NCBI RefSeq assembly: GCF_001007935.1
Contig: NZ_CP011451.1
Coordinates: 1,550,001 to 1,614,000 of the forward strand
Origin: Nitrosomonas communis
GTDB taxonomy: Bacteria; Pseudomonadota; Gammaproteobacteria; Burkholderiales; Nitrosomonadaceae
DNA: 64,000 bases
Reading direction: 5' to 3'
Shown: positions 16,799 to 26,378 of the stretch, piece by piece
Layout: every line of letters starts with the position of its first letter
Position numbering within the stretch: the first letter of the stretch is position 1
Notes under the pieces: generated by a model
Told to the model about the DNA's origin: nothing
The model's input: the letters and a program-made list of their open reading frames with translations, nothing else
Databases searched by the model: none
Position numbers and translations under genes: made by a program

Positions 16799-18034
16799 CT
16801 AATGAAAGTTTTTTCCAGTTTGCAACCAGGTTAAAGCGCCCAATCCTGCTGCACGGCCACTGGCCAAAGCAGCGGTGAGCAAATAACCACCGGTTGGAGC
16901 TTCCCAGTCAAGCATTTCTCCTGCGCAAAACACACCCGACATAGTTTTTAACATTAATTGAGCATCCAGCGATTCAAAACAAACTCCGCCTGCGGTACTA
17001 ATCGCTTCATCTATCGGGCGGGTAGCCATTAATTTCATCGGCACAGCCTTAATTGCAGCAGCCAGTAGCTCTGGATTAGCAAACTCTGTAGCAGACAAAT
17101 ATTCTCGTAACAGTCCTGCTTTCGCTCCCTCAATCCCAATCCGACTACGCAAATGATTAGCCATAGACTTGGAGCCGCGCGGTTTTGCTAATTCTTTAAT
17201 CAAACGGGGCAAGCCCTTGTCAGGGGCAAGATCAAGATAAACAGTCACTGAGCCACAAGCATTAATCGTGTCACGTAACGGCGCGGATAAAGCATAAATT
17301 AAACTACCTTCTACACCAGTAGCGGTGATCATTAATTCTCCCAGTTTTTGATAACTTTTCCCGGTAGTATCCGTAAAAGATAGTGTCACCGATTTCAACG
17401 GTTGCGCGGCAAAACGACCACGAAAATACTCACTCCACAGTATATCAAAACCGCAATTGGCAGGCTGTAACGGAGCGATCACCACACCTTGTTCCGCCAA
17501 TAATGACACCCATGCTCCGTCAGAGCCTAATTTTGCCCAACTACCCCCGCCTAATGCTAAAACCACAGCATCAGCATGAACTGATTTTTCACCGTCAGAC
17601 GTTGAAAACTTCAATGCATGATTTGCCTCCCAACCGCACCAACGGTGGCGGGTATGAAAAGTTACACCAGCAGATCGCAAACGGCGTAACCAGGCTCTTA
17701 ATAGAGGAGCAGCTTTCATTTCTAGCGGAAATACGCGTCGGGATGAACCCATAAAAGTTTCAATACCCAAATCACGAGCCCAGTCCCTTACCATTTGTGG
17801 CGTAAAATGATGCAGTAACGATTCTATCTCTGGCTGTCTACTGCCGTAACGCAAAACAAAGTCGTTAAAAGGTTCAGCATGAGTCAGATTCAAACCACCT
17901 ATTCCTGCCAATAAAAATTTGCGCCCGACCGAAGGCATTGCATCATAAAGGTGAACTTCTAAGCCTGCTTGACTTAAAACCTCCGCAGCCATTAACCCCG
18001 CGGGGCCGCCACCGACAATGATAATTGTAGACAT
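16799..18034 (-). CDS. FAD-dependent oxidoreductase, TIGR03862 / HI0933-like flavoprotein
   Basis: A 411-residue flavoprotein. The N-terminal dinucleotide-binding motif VGGGPAGLMAAEVLSQAG is followed by SVGRKFLLAGIGGLNLTHAE, the family's flavin loop. VVLALGGGSWAKLGSDGAW and, near the end, GVFCAGEMLDWEAPTGGYLL are the second FAD contacts. This matches the TIGR03862 subfamily of HI0933-like proteins, whose substrate is unknown. Its start lies 94 bp after the ammonia-lyase stop, followed closely by the MazG gene, so a three-gene transcript is possible. Confidence 0.9.
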   Translation of the reverse strand: MSTIIIVGGGPAGLMAAEVLSQAGLEVHLYDAMPSVGRKFLLAGIGGLNLTHAEPFNDFVLRYGSRQPEIESLLHHFTPQMVRDWARDLGIETFMGSSRRVFPLEMKAAPLLRAWLRRLRSAGVTFHTRHRWCGWEANHALKFSTSDGEKSVHADAVVLALGGGSWAKLGSDGAWVSLLAEQGVVIAPLQPANCGFDILWSEYFRGRFAAQPLKSVTLSFTDTTGKSYQKLGELMITATGVEGSLIYALSAPLRDTINACGSVTVYLDLAPDKGLPRLIKELAKPRGSKSMANHLRSRIGIEGAKAGLLREYLSATEFANPELLAAAIKAVPMKLMATRPIDEAISTAGGVCFESLDAQLMLKTMSGVFCAGEMLDWEAPTGGYLLTAALASGRAAGLGALTWLQTGKNFH

Positions 18035-18128
18035 GGTAGTTAAGACAGAAAAAATGAATTAAATTGCAAATCATCCTCTATCACTGCTTGATAAAGGGTG
18101 TCATCCACAAATTCATTGGTAGATCCCT

Positions 18129-19868
18129 TCATGACCTTTCATGGCTATCACAAAGGGATTCAGCCACTGCCTGTGGAATCCGCCCTCCAACTGCAATATC
18201 AGCAGCAATACGTTGTATGTGTTCATCAAGCGACTGCTCATTGTCATTTCTAATGTATGGCTTCTCTGAGGATGGCGGTCGTTCAACTACTTTACGTACT
18301 GCTTCATAAAGGGCTAATGAGGCTGGCGCAAGGCAGGAACGGGCATCATAGTGCCCAGCGACAATGTAAGTGCGTAAATCAACGGCTTGGATACCAAACA
18401 TTAATGCAATAGCCATATACTGCTGGAAAGCCTCGATGGATTGGCGAGCGAGATGGGCTGAACCATGGCCGAGACTACTGATGTTTTGATTAAATTGCTC
18501 GGCATGGGTTGGAAATCTATCGATAAGTGGATGACCATAAAACGTCAGTAAAGGCATGATCGAGTTACCACTGATCTGTAAGCCCTTAAGTCCCATATTA
18601 ACCGTACGTTGAGTATTGCCGATCAGGCAAGGAGGCAAGCCATTACTAAATTCAGGCGTAACGAGCAAGGCAATCTGAACGTCGAGATGCTTTGCCATCA
18701 ATCCTAAATAGTAACGCAACTGGTCCATCGCTACGCCAATATATTGCCCCAGAAAATTGCCACCATGATAGTCCATGCCCTTATCCGGATCAATTAGGGG
18801 GTTATCACTTGCGGAGTTTATTTCGGTGGTGACCTGTTGGGCAATATTGTCCATTCCCTCCACAAGTGGTCCCATATACTGAGGCAGACAACGGACCGAA
18901 TAGCGGTCCTGGACTAGTTCGCCAATTCTATATTCAAGGCGCCCCTCCAATTCATCGCGAATCAACTTCGACCCTTTCAATAATTCAAGCATGGAGTTAG
19001 CTACCCACCTTTGACCGGGGTGAGGCTTATGAGTATGAATAAATGGATGAAACGGTTGATTGGATCCGTTTAAGCCCTGGATGAAAAGCGCGTGGGTACC
19101 CATGGTCATCTTCAGCAATAGCTGGGCATCGTACACGCATTGAGCAGCAATACCAGTCATCACACAGGTACCGTTGATCATAGCTAACCCTTCTTTGGGA
19201 AGCAGATTTAGGCGTGGCAGACCAAGCCTCTTGAGTGCTGATATAGAATCGATTTCTTCCCCAGCAAAATCGACAACAAAACTTTCATCCAATCCGATCA
19301 GCGCACCAGTGATGCTGGCAAGTGGAGCAAGGTCGCCGCTCACGCCAATAGAGCCAAACTCGCGCAGATGGGGAGTGACATTCGTATTTAAAAATCTCAC
19401 CATCCGCTGCACCAACTCAAGCCGTAAACCAGAGAAACCGAGCATATGATTATTAGCACGAATCAGCATGGCAGCACGAACATCACTTCTGGGTAATCGC
19501 CTGCCCGCCTCTGACTTCATGAACCAGATCAAGTTTTGTTGCAGATCGCTGGCATCTTCAGGCGAGACATGGGTATGGGCCATTCCCCCAAAGCCGGTTG
19601 TCACACCGTAGATCGGCTTACAGGTTTTTGATACAACCCCATTAATAGGTTGACAAGCATTGGTAGCGTTCACGATGTAATCATGTGAGGCATTGATGCG
19701 CCGCAGAACTTCCTCATCGTCAGTTAATTGCACTTTTGTGTTGCAGCGCGCAACCCGTACGACATCATTTATATTTAACGCATTGCCTCGTATGGTAACT
19801 GTGTCGTCCCACTGAGATTTCGGTGCCGATAACGTGCTTAAGAAGTCCCTGACAGTTTTTTTCTCCAT
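18129..19868 (-). CDS. HAL/PAL/TAL-family aromatic amino acid ammonia-lyase with Val-Ser-Gly triad
   Basis: A 579-residue member of the MIO-dependent family that removes ammonia from histidine, phenylalanine or tyrosine. Seen: YGVTTGFGGMA (active-site Tyr loop), SIGVSGDLAPLASITGAL, LPKEGLAMINGTCVMTG, QDRYSVRCLPQYMGP and the C-terminal region with EQFNQNISSLGHGSAH. The cofactor-forming triad is normally Ala-Ser-Gly; here codon 176 is GTG, giving Val-Ser-Gly (19335-19343). The start at 19868 (MEKKTV) has GGAGG five bases upstream; the longer frame from 19886 lacks this. No urocanase or other hut gene is nearby, so histidine catabolism is not supported. A phenylalanine/tyrosine-type or aminomutase role is possible. 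Confidence 0.85.
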   Translation of the reverse strand: MEKKTVRDFLSTLSAPKSQWDDTVTIRGNALNINDVVRVARCNTKVQLTDDEEVLRRINASHDYIVNATNACQPINGVVSKTCKPIYGVTTGFGGMAHTHVSPEDASDLQQNLIWFMKSEAGRRLPRSDVRAAMLIRANNHMLGFSGLRLELVQRMVRFLNTNVTPHLREFGSIGVSGDLAPLASITGALIGLDESFVVDFAGEEIDSISALKRLGLPRLNLLPKEGLAMINGTCVMTGIAAQCVYDAQLLLKMTMGTHALFIQGLNGSNQPFHPFIHTHKPHPGQRWVANSMLELLKGSKLIRDELEGRLEYRIGELVQDRYSVRCLPQYMGPLVEGMDNIAQQVTTEINSASDNPLIDPDKGMDYHGGNFLGQYIGVAMDQLRYYLGLMAKHLDVQIALLVTPEFSNGLPPCLIGNTQRTVNMGLKGLQISGNSIMPLLTFYGHPLIDRFPTHAEQFNQNISSLGHGSAHLARQSIEAFQQYMAIALMFGIQAVDLRTYIVAGHYDARSCLAPASLALYEAVRKVVERPPSSEKPYIRNDNEQSLDEHIQRIAADIAVGGRIPQAVAESLCDSHERS

Positions 19869-19975
19869 ATCTCCCTCCAGTATCAACGTGGTAGATTAGC
19901 GCACAAATATCATAAACATCCTTTCCTATCAAATCGAAAGGTACTGATATATCAGATATACTGGTAAATACTCTG

Positions 19976-20269
19976 ATGAATGATCAAATTATCATATATT
20001 CATTTAAACGAAGAGATCTTTGTCGGCACGTGGAAACCAAGCTTTGCCGCAAGCGCCCGTCACCGATCGCACCGGTAAAACTGATACGTGGGTCTATAGT
20101 ATTTGCTTACTCGGTCGGTCTGATCAGCTTTTTGTTCGACAAGAGTAAAACGCCGGACATGCGGCCGGATAAGCTATGCCAGTACTTTGACCTTAGCCCA
20201 AAAACAGGTTTAGTGAAATCGACGGCTATCCTGGCGTTGTTTAAGTGCGGGCACACTGATCCAGATTGA
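19976..20269 (+). pseudogene. DUF6398-like domain remnant 1
   Basis: RDLCRHVETKLCRKRPSPI, then GLISFLFDKSKTPDMRPDKL and CQYFDLSPKTGLVKSTAI match the DUF6398 pattern. The family's N-terminus is missing and the last part has decayed, with no ribosome-binding site. Weaker scraps of the same domain occur at 24467-24565 and 25995-26115. Confidence 0.5.
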
Positions 20270-20511
20270 GCACTTCCAAGCCGATTAGCAGACCATCCAC
20301 TGACTCGGCTAATTTAGGTTAATGCTATAAACCTAGCCAGTTAGAAATAATTCAGAATGTGTAAGATATGAAGAGCATATTGACAGTTTGGTTCTATTAT
20401 TCGCGCAGTGCTTTGGCCTACTTCTATTTATTTTCGATGACAAAAATGAGGATACTCTTTGGATCATTTCTAACTGATATAGCTATCTTCTCTCCACCTC
20501 TACCTGCCGTG

Positions 20512-20630
20512 CAAGCGCGAAATCCACAAATTAATTTTTTTTACCATAAAGATCAAAAGATTACGTTATAACGAATCAAGTGGTTGATTTGCAGCATTGG
20601 TAGGCGGGTGAAACTGTGGCGTTGTATTCT
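20512..20630 (+). repeat. Dispersed repeat family C, copy 2
   Basis: CGCGAAATCCACAAATTAA leads into GAATCAAGTGGTTGATTTGC and AGCATTGGTAGGCG. The latter blocks are identical to copy 1 over about 30 bases. Confidence 0.6.
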
Positions 20631-20649
20631 AGCTCTTCGTTACCGTATC

Positions 20650-21400
20650 CCTCGGTCCATCCTGCCATAGCGAGCTAATGCTGTTAAGGCGCACGTTATT
20701 GTCTTACTGAGCTGCTCTGTGATTGTTGGCCGAACTCTATGAAATTCCGGGTTATCTTTCCTGATGCTATAGACCCAATTGAGCCTCATGCGATGCGGGT
20801 GGATATTGAGATTGGTCGCCGAACCAAAACGCTGAATCAGCGTGAGCGTCCCGGTTTGGGCATCACACTTTTTGAATCCGACCTATTTGATCAAAAAATG
20901 TGATCATGCAGTTTTTCAGAGGTGATTTATGGGGTATAGGAACTACTAATCAACACTGCGACTCAAAATATCAGGAGCTCGTCAAGCGTTACGAGCAGGG
21001 TCGGCTAAAAGAGGGCTACTCAGCACGAGAAGTGTAAACCGTTACATTACAGTTGCTCACGAAGTTTCGTCAGCTGATTATGAAGAAGCCGTGCGTGGTT
21101 TGATCTCATGTTTGACGCCCGAGCAACGGGCGGAGCCAGGAAGCACTGTACAAGCTGGCACACAGTCGCGCGGCACTATTGATGTTCCGCAGTCGCCGCC
21201 GCAACCGGCAGGTGACGCCGATCTCGGCTGGTTCTGAAATGTAACTCGGCAATTACATTAACTACCTGGGCTGCTACGCGAAATATTTGGCAGTTTGGGT
21301 GGTATTCTAAATGGCGCTGAGAATTCAAGAGGCTCATTGGGTTTATTATAAATTGTAGATGACCGTTCCTCATCCAGTTGAGTTCGCTCATCTCGCAACA
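20650..21400. other. Eroded region, one possible gene tail
   Basis: No complete gene. The plus-strand frame ending at the TGA near 21236 reads coherently as VNRYITVAHEVSSADYEEAV, then RGLISCLTPEQRAE and QSPPQPAGDADLGWF, which looks like the C-terminus of a degraded protein. It has no start. It lies just upstream of the DUF3597 gene on the same strand. Confidence 0.35.
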
Positions 21401-21414
21401 TGGAGGAAACCCCT

Positions 21415-21834
21415 ATGTCGATTTTTAGCACAATTCTTGAGAAGTTGGGACTTCGGAATCAAGCAAAGAGAAATACGGCGCAGCAACCTACCGCAACGTC
21501 AGCGAACCCGAGTACAAGTTCAACTCCCAGTGCATCTGGCGCTGCGAAGCAAACCGCGCCAAAAGCGGTTCCCATCTCTGATGTCTTCGCACAACTAGAG
21601 CAGCGCGCCGCCGCCAATCCACAAAAGCTCGACTGGCGCAATTCGATCGTTGATCTCCTGAAGCTCCTCGAAATTGACAGTAGTTTGTCAGCACGCAAAG
21701 AGCTAGCTACAGAGCTTGGCTGTCCGCCGGAGTTGATGACAGATTCGGCAAAGATGAATATGTGGTTGCATAAGACCGTGCTCGTGCAGATCGCAGCTAA
21801 CGGAGGGAATATCCCGAAAGAACTCCTCGACTGA
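21415..21834 (+). CDS. DUF3597 domain-containing protein
   Basis: A 139-residue protein. MSIFSTILEKLG opens it, followed by a Ser/Thr/Ala/Pro-rich linker (residues about 20-50) and the DUF3597 domain: PISDVFAQLEQRAA, LDWRNSIVDLLKLLEIDSSL, ELGCPPELMTDSAKMNMWLH. The family is uncharacterised; the fold is small and helical and the linker makes it look like an adaptor. The start at 21415 has GGAGG nine bases upstream and is preferred to the longer frame from 21400. Confidence 0.85.
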   Translation: MSIFSTILEKLGLRNQAKRNTAQQPTATSANPSTSSTPSASGAAKQTAPKAVPISDVFAQLEQRAAANPQKLDWRNSIVDLLKLLEIDSSLSARKELATELGCPPELMTDSAKMNMWLHKTVLVQIAANGGNIPKELLD

Positions 21835-22089
21835 GCAGCATCCGAAGCAAACATTGCGGTATACCGGATAATTGCCCGGCAATTTCCAAGGGATAGCAGT
21901 GCGCTGTTATAACCACTCTTACAGTTTCCGCCGTTCAACCCCACTTGCATCCTCCCTCGCGGTTGCGTGGGAGGAAGAATGGGAGGGGGCGTTCTAACCT
22001 GATGAATTTAAATCACGGCGTTATAGGCAGATGCAAAAGCCGTGTGCGTTGGCACAGCACGCCTGGCTAGACTGAGACTGTCGTGTGCT
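21835..22089. other. No supportable gene
   Basis: Short intergenic stretch between the DUF3597 gene and an IS630 remnant. A GGGAGG-rich segment near 21950-21995 has no obvious function. Confidence 0.4.
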
Positions 22090-22601
22090 TTGCGTGGCAA
22101 GCAGAAGGACAACTGCGCCTGATGTTTCAGGATGAAGCTCGCTTTGGGCGTATTTCCGATATACCAATGTAGGTACCCTCAACCTCTACGACCATTATGT
22201 CAGGCAATGGTCACTCAGGCATATGTCTATGCTTATGCTGCTGTCTCTGTCGCTGATGGAGAGCTGGATATACCTATCCTGCCTCAGGTTAATAATCATT
22301 GCATGCAGATATTTCCGGATGAAGTAGCGTCACGTTACCGCAATAACCGGATTATCCGGCACTCGATGGGGCAGGATGGCATCGTAGTCATTCCCTCAAG
22401 CTGCCACATAATCTGCGTTTACTGATGCTGCTACCCTACTCACCGGAACTCAATCCTGTTGAGAATCTTTGGGATGAGCTACGGGAGAAATCATTCCACA
22501 ACCGTGTATTCGGCAACCTGGACGCGCTTGAAAATCACCTGGAAGTAGTAATGCACGACATGGAAAAAGATCGTGAATGTGTCTATTTCATTGTAGCATA
22601 G
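22090..22601 (+). pseudogene. IS630-family transposase remnant, heavily decayed
   Basis: LRLMFQDEARFGRISDIP carries the middle catalytic motif, and LLPYSPELNPVENLWDELRE with NLDALENHLEVVMHDME the C-terminus. Several frame changes and stops lie between. It ends at TAG 22599-22601. A different IS630 lineage from the fragments at 1928 and 24060, judging by the ENLWDELRE motif. Confidence 0.75.
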
Positions 22602-22639
22602 CCTAGGATTATAAATTCACTTATGAAATAGAAATGGAA

Positions 22640-22827
22640 TGACATGGTGCCAGGCTGTTTCGGTAACTCAGGTAGCACATTGATTGCCGCCGAGAAGCAG
22701 GATGTTGCTGCTTCAAGCTGGAACTCGATCCAAAGTATGGTGATGTAATTTTGCGCTGCTGGCAGGATTGGGCTGGCAAACAGGCAGTCCTGGCTGGATG
22801 CGAGCAAACCTTTGCTGAAGTAGCTTA
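22640..22827 (+). pseudogene. DNA adenine methyltransferase, C-terminal remnant
   Basis: GCFGNSGSTLIAAEK is the glycine-rich S-adenosylmethionine motif of beta-class DNA methylases. After a frame shift, LELDPKYGDVILRCWQDWAG follows with the usual tail KQAVLAGCEQTFAEVA. The DPPY motif and the rest are absent. It is likely from a phage- or plasmid-type ParB/methylase protein. Confidence 0.65.
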
Positions 22828-22843
22828 GCAGCGTGAAGCAGTT

Positions 22844-23138
22844 TTAGCCTAAATAGAACTCCTTCTCCTGCCGCTCAAGATTGCGATAGAAATTCTCGTG
22901 CTGTCCAAAGGCCAGCAGTTTCAGGCTATTCTCATCGAGAATACGATAAGCCAGCATGCACAACTAGGTAGATGAACGGAACTTGTAGAGTCTCGGATAC
23001 CAAATAGATCACCACCTTCGCTTGACCTCTCTGAGGATAGTTAGCGATAAGACGCGCCGCTTCATCCAGCTCAGACTTCTGTTTGGGATGCAACTTTTTT
23101 ACAACACGCTCAAACGAAGGTGTAACAAGCAGGCGCAT
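22844..23138 (-). pseudogene. RelE/ParE-family toxin, frameshifted
   Basis: MRLLVTPSFERVVKKLHPKQ, then AARLIANYPQRGQAK in one frame and AYRILDENSLKLLAFGQHEN in another, with the tail YRNLERQEKEF. Together this is a full-length type II toxin of the RelE/ParE fold, broken near 22960-23010. Its ATG overlaps the antitoxin stop by one base (TGATG), the usual translational coupling. Confidence 0.75.
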
Positions 23139-23346
23139 CAGCCGAACTTATATTCGCCGACAGGCTCCTCTTGATCAGCGAGCAAGAGATTACGGATCAT
23201 GCTAAACGGCAAATCAGAATTTTCCTCGGTATTCTGTCAATCTGTGACTAGTACTCGATTTGCTTGGGCACCGAGCGATGCTGAATTTGTACGTAGCGCT
23301 TGGTTTGAGCGGCCAGCTCTTCGGACAATTTTACGTTTAGAGACAT
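23138..23346 (-). pseudogene. ParD-like antitoxin, stop and frameshift
   Basis: MSLNVKLSEELAAQTKRYVQ and QHRSVPKQIEY are a ParD-like ribbon-helix-helix start. A TAG interrupts next, then a frame change, and the end MIRNLLLADQEEPVGEYKFG is recognisable. AGGAGA precedes the ATG at 23346. It precedes the equally damaged toxin gene, so the whole module is dead. Confidence 0.72.
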
Positions 23347-23486
23347 GACAATCTCCTATTAAAACCCATTATAGTCTAATTGGTTCCATAAAGTAACCTT
23401 GATATTTTCTTGTCGGTTTTTATGCTGACAATAGAGCCTGACCGGTTATACTGCTGGTTTTACAACCAACAGGAGCATTTTAAATA

Positions 23487-23780
23487 ATGTACAAATCAGA
23501 ACTGATTGAACAAATTGCCGTTCAGGCAGAGATATCAAAAACCATCGCAGCCAAGGCCTTGAATGCCATGATCGACAGCGTGGTCGCAACGGTCGCCAAA
23601 GGTGACACCGTCGTCCTGCCTGGCTTTGGCACCTTCAAATCCACTAAGCGGGCAGCTCGTACTGGTAGACATCCGCAGACCGGTGCTCCGCTAAAGATCG
23701 CCGCGAGCACGGTACCTAAATTTGCGGCTGGAACCCTTTTCAAAAAAGCAGTGGCCACTACAAAGAAAAAGAAAAAATAA
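23487..23780 (+). CDS. HU-family DNA-binding protein
   Basis: A 97-residue bacterial histone-like protein. MYKSELIEQIAVQAEISKTI, LPGFGTFKSTKRAARTGRHP and the ensuing PQTGAPLKIAASTVPKF are the conserved HU/IHF parts, including the DNA-clamping arm after TGRHPQTG. The C-terminus has a short lysine tail beyond the usual end. It would bind and bend DNA as a dimer and help compact the nucleoid. GGAG lies about 12 bases before the ATG. Flanking DNA is accessory, so this may be a second, non-core HU copy. Confidence 0.92.
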   Translation: MYKSELIEQIAVQAEISKTIAAKALNAMIDSVVATVAKGDTVVLPGFGTFKSTKRAARTGRHPQTGAPLKIAASTVPKFAAGTLFKKAVATTKKKKK

Positions 23781-23794
23781 CTTTGATAAACTTG

Positions 23795-23905
23795 AATGCA
23801 AGAGGGATCAGATACAGAACAAAGAATGCTTGTTCTTCCGAACAATAATCCCAATCGTTGTTGGGTGTAATTGACAAAACTCTCCGATTTCTCGCTGGCT
23901 ATATG
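23795..23905 (-). repeat. RAYT-like transposase 3'-end remnant, copy R5
   Basis: On the minus strand a clean frame reads TYSQREIGEFCQLHPTTIGI then IVRKNKHSLFCI and a stop. This is the C-terminal helix-turn-helix pattern (AYSxxxIGxxFxLHxTTVGxIVRK) of REP-associated tyrosine transposases. It is the best preserved of the five copies and the only one on this strand. The catalytic domain is absent. Confidence 0.65.
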
Positions 23906-24059
23906 TGTTTGTTCTGTACGCAATAATTAATTGCCATTTTGTGGATTTTATATTGCGCCGCAATTTCAGACAAAAGCTTAGCTTACGGATGAATCAAACG
24001 CGGCCAGGATCGCGATATTCGCAATCATCCCGGCCGCCAACGCTTAAAATATTAATGGC

Positions 24060-24430
24060 GCGATTAATACGGTTAGCCTGCAGGCCATCCGTGCGCTATG
24101 ATGGCACTATCAATGCGCAATCAGCTCAATTGTTTCAGCAAATCGAGCGACACCATCCACAGCAGCCTATATTCATATTATTTATGACCATGTGCGTTAT
24201 TATCGATCCCAACTATCATTGATTATCTCAACGACTCATAACTAAAACTCGTATTTTTGCGACCGTACGACCACAATCTAAACTTGATGGAACGTTATGG
24301 GGAGTTTTTCAAGAAAAAGTCCTGTATAGTGGCAACTAGAAACTTTTTCACTTTTCAAAAGTGCTTGCGAAGCTTTTTTCCAAAATCATTCCATTACAAA
24401 GCAGAATGATGCATATTATTAACTGATAAT
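24060..24430 (+). pseudogene. IS630-family transposase remnant
   Basis: RYDGTINAQSAQLFQQIERH, VRYYRSQLSL, then VFLRPYDHNLNLMERYGEFF and KKKVLYSGN correspond to the IS630 C-terminal half. Stops and frame changes separate them. The first piece covers the usual region before the second aspartate. It is similar in type to the 1928-2224 remnant. Confidence 0.7.
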
Positions 24431-24466
24431 TTCCAAATCATCGGTGACACCTAAAGGCCGAAATTT

Positions 24467-24565
24467 CATATGCGATGGGTATATTGTTCGTCACGTGGAA
24501 AACTCACTCGGCAGCACTCGCCACTGAGATCTGTTTTTCAACAAGTACAGCAAACCACTCAATAC
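24467..24565 (+). pseudogene. DUF6398-like domain remnant 2, very decayed
   Basis: Nucleotide similarity to 20024-20140 (CGTCACGTGGAAAACTCACT against CGGCACGTGGAAACCAAGCT) and a TTTTTCAACAAG segment where the others have TTTTTGTTCGACAAG. It has no continuous frame. Confidence 0.3.
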
Positions 24566-24844
24566 TTGATATCAATCAATAGTCCTTAGCTTCGTCTGCT
24601 TGCACAAGCTCTCCAGTAGAGGCCGGACGTTTTCAAATGTCTCCAAGCGAATGTAGCTTGGGTATCTCTTACTCATCCCCAGAATCTACGAATTCACAGG
24701 ATTGCGAACAGGTTCGTAGACTAAATCATATCATTACGCAAAATAAAAAAATTCGGCAGGAACGTTATGCTTAAAAAATTGATTGCCTCGCTTTATTGAT
24801 GGTAGCTTCTGCAACAGCTTTAAAGCAACATACTTGCTATACCT

Positions 24845-25579
24845 CTAGAAATCATAGATAAGGCGAGAAGTGACCAGCCATTCGGTTCTTTTTTCTTCAT
24901 TGAGTTGAGAGGGGCCGCCCCCAAACTGAATCACAGAATTTTTGCTGAAGGCATATTGGATCTGGGGCGTTAGTCGATACCGGTAGCTGCGTTCGTTTAT
25001 TTCGCTGTTCAGTTCGATCCCGAGCGAGAATCCCTTCGAATACATATAAAATAAACTGTTGTTTGACAAACCGATGAATTCTCCATTTTCATTGAAAGCC
25101 GTACGCCTGAAGCCAAACATATTCATCATGCTCCACTTATCCGAGAATTTATAATCGTTCAGGTAGAGCAGATCGGCTCCATACTCTTCTTCATCATTTT
25201 TTCTTCGCCCGATAGCTTGCCATCCGTGAATCATTCGTCCTTGAAACAACTCTCCCCAAGTTCCTTGTAGCGAAACCTTATACTGACTTAAATTTGTGTT
25301 TTCGACGGGCAATTCCAACTCGATCGCATGACCGTCCATGAACGAATATTCGATTTCAGGTGACCACTTGAGTTGGTCAGCGCTGTTAGAATAATCAAGG
25401 AACATGTTGATTTCAGTCTCGCCTTTTTTTGCGCCAAGCGGATCAACCAGATCGAAAACCATCGGCTCAGGTCTCCCATTCGGAAGCCCGGTTTTATCAG
25501 CATGAGCGATAGACGCCAGACCAAACCAAATGAAGAAAATCGGTGTTAATGATAGAAATCGAATATAACCGGGCATCAA
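24845..25579 (-). CDS. Putative outer-membrane beta-barrel protein
   Basis: A 244-residue exported protein. An N-terminal signal sequence (RFLSLTPIFFIWFGLASIAHA, cleavage likely after AHA) precedes a series of alternating amphipathic strands such as INMFLDYSNSADQLKWSPEI and SYRYRLTPQIQYAFSKNSVI. The sequence ends in LIYDF, the terminal aromatic signature that directs insertion by the Bam machinery. No specific transporter family is evident. It follows eroded DNA on both sides and has no operon partner. Confidence 0.7.
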   Translation of the reverse strand: MMPGYIRFLSLTPIFFIWFGLASIAHADKTGLPNGRPEPMVFDLVDPLGAKKGETEINMFLDYSNSADQLKWSPEIEYSFMDGHAIELELPVENTNLSQYKVSLQGTWGELFQGRMIHGWQAIGRRKNDEEEYGADLLYLNDYKFSDKWSMMNMFGFRRTAFNENGEFIGLSNNSLFYMYSKGFSLGIELNSEINERSYRYRLTPQIQYAFSKNSVIQFGGGPSQLNEEKRTEWLVTSRLIYDF

Positions 25580-26378
25580 TCAATGATTAGATAAGAAGTA
25601 ACGGAAATACTCTCCATGAAAGCAGCTGCCCACTATATAGAATATATCTCAGCGATTTATAGGAGATACAAGAATGAGTGCAGAGAATGTCAAGTTCAAG
25701 CAGTTCTGTTATTATGATGCTGCATTCACAACTTCAACTGATGAATTCATTGCTGCGCGCATCACTACTTTAATTCCCTGCTCAATATTATACTGCTTGT
25801 GTAGAGTACGGTGCCTTTTGTAATTTCTGCATTACCAGCCTCGAAAACAAAGTAAAGCTAACCATTAGACGATATTCTCCTTACAAAGCGGTTGGGATAT
25901 GATGGGTTAAGTCTTGCTGACTCAATACCCTTCATGTAACTCTCGTGGGATATCATCCTTCACTGCTGATGGTAGTAGATTTAACCTGAACCTTTCCGGA
26001 TCCGTTTTCCAGATTTTGCAGATATTTGCTCGGGCCGGATCAATTTTTTGTTCGATAAGAGCCAGACGCCGCATATGCGGCGTGCATTGACTCCTTATCT
26101 GCCTTAAGTGTTTTTTCTGGGCTGAGGAAGGGAACTGCCTTGGTCCAGCAAGTAAATCCAAACCAACGGCAGTATCAGTTCAGATTGATGTTTCTCTATA
26201 CCATGCCCTTCTAAATTGATCATATGCTTGAATAGCATTGTCTAGCATAGCTCTGAAAGTATCTTATAATCAGTAAAATGACCCCATCTAAGCATGCCAG
26301 TACTTCTCATAATCTAGCACATGTAAATAATAGAGAGTTCTAGCCAGCTTTTCGTTTATTCAACCATACCCTTATCTG
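25580..26378. other. No gene; DUF6398-like scrap at 25995-26115
   Basis: CGGATCAATTTTTTGTTCGA then TAAGAGCCAGACGCCGCATA resembles the FLFDKSQTPHM-coding segment of the copy at 19976. Elsewhere only short ORFs. The last 100 bases before 26379 should hold the phosphatase promoter, but no convincing boxes are seen. Confidence 0.4.
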
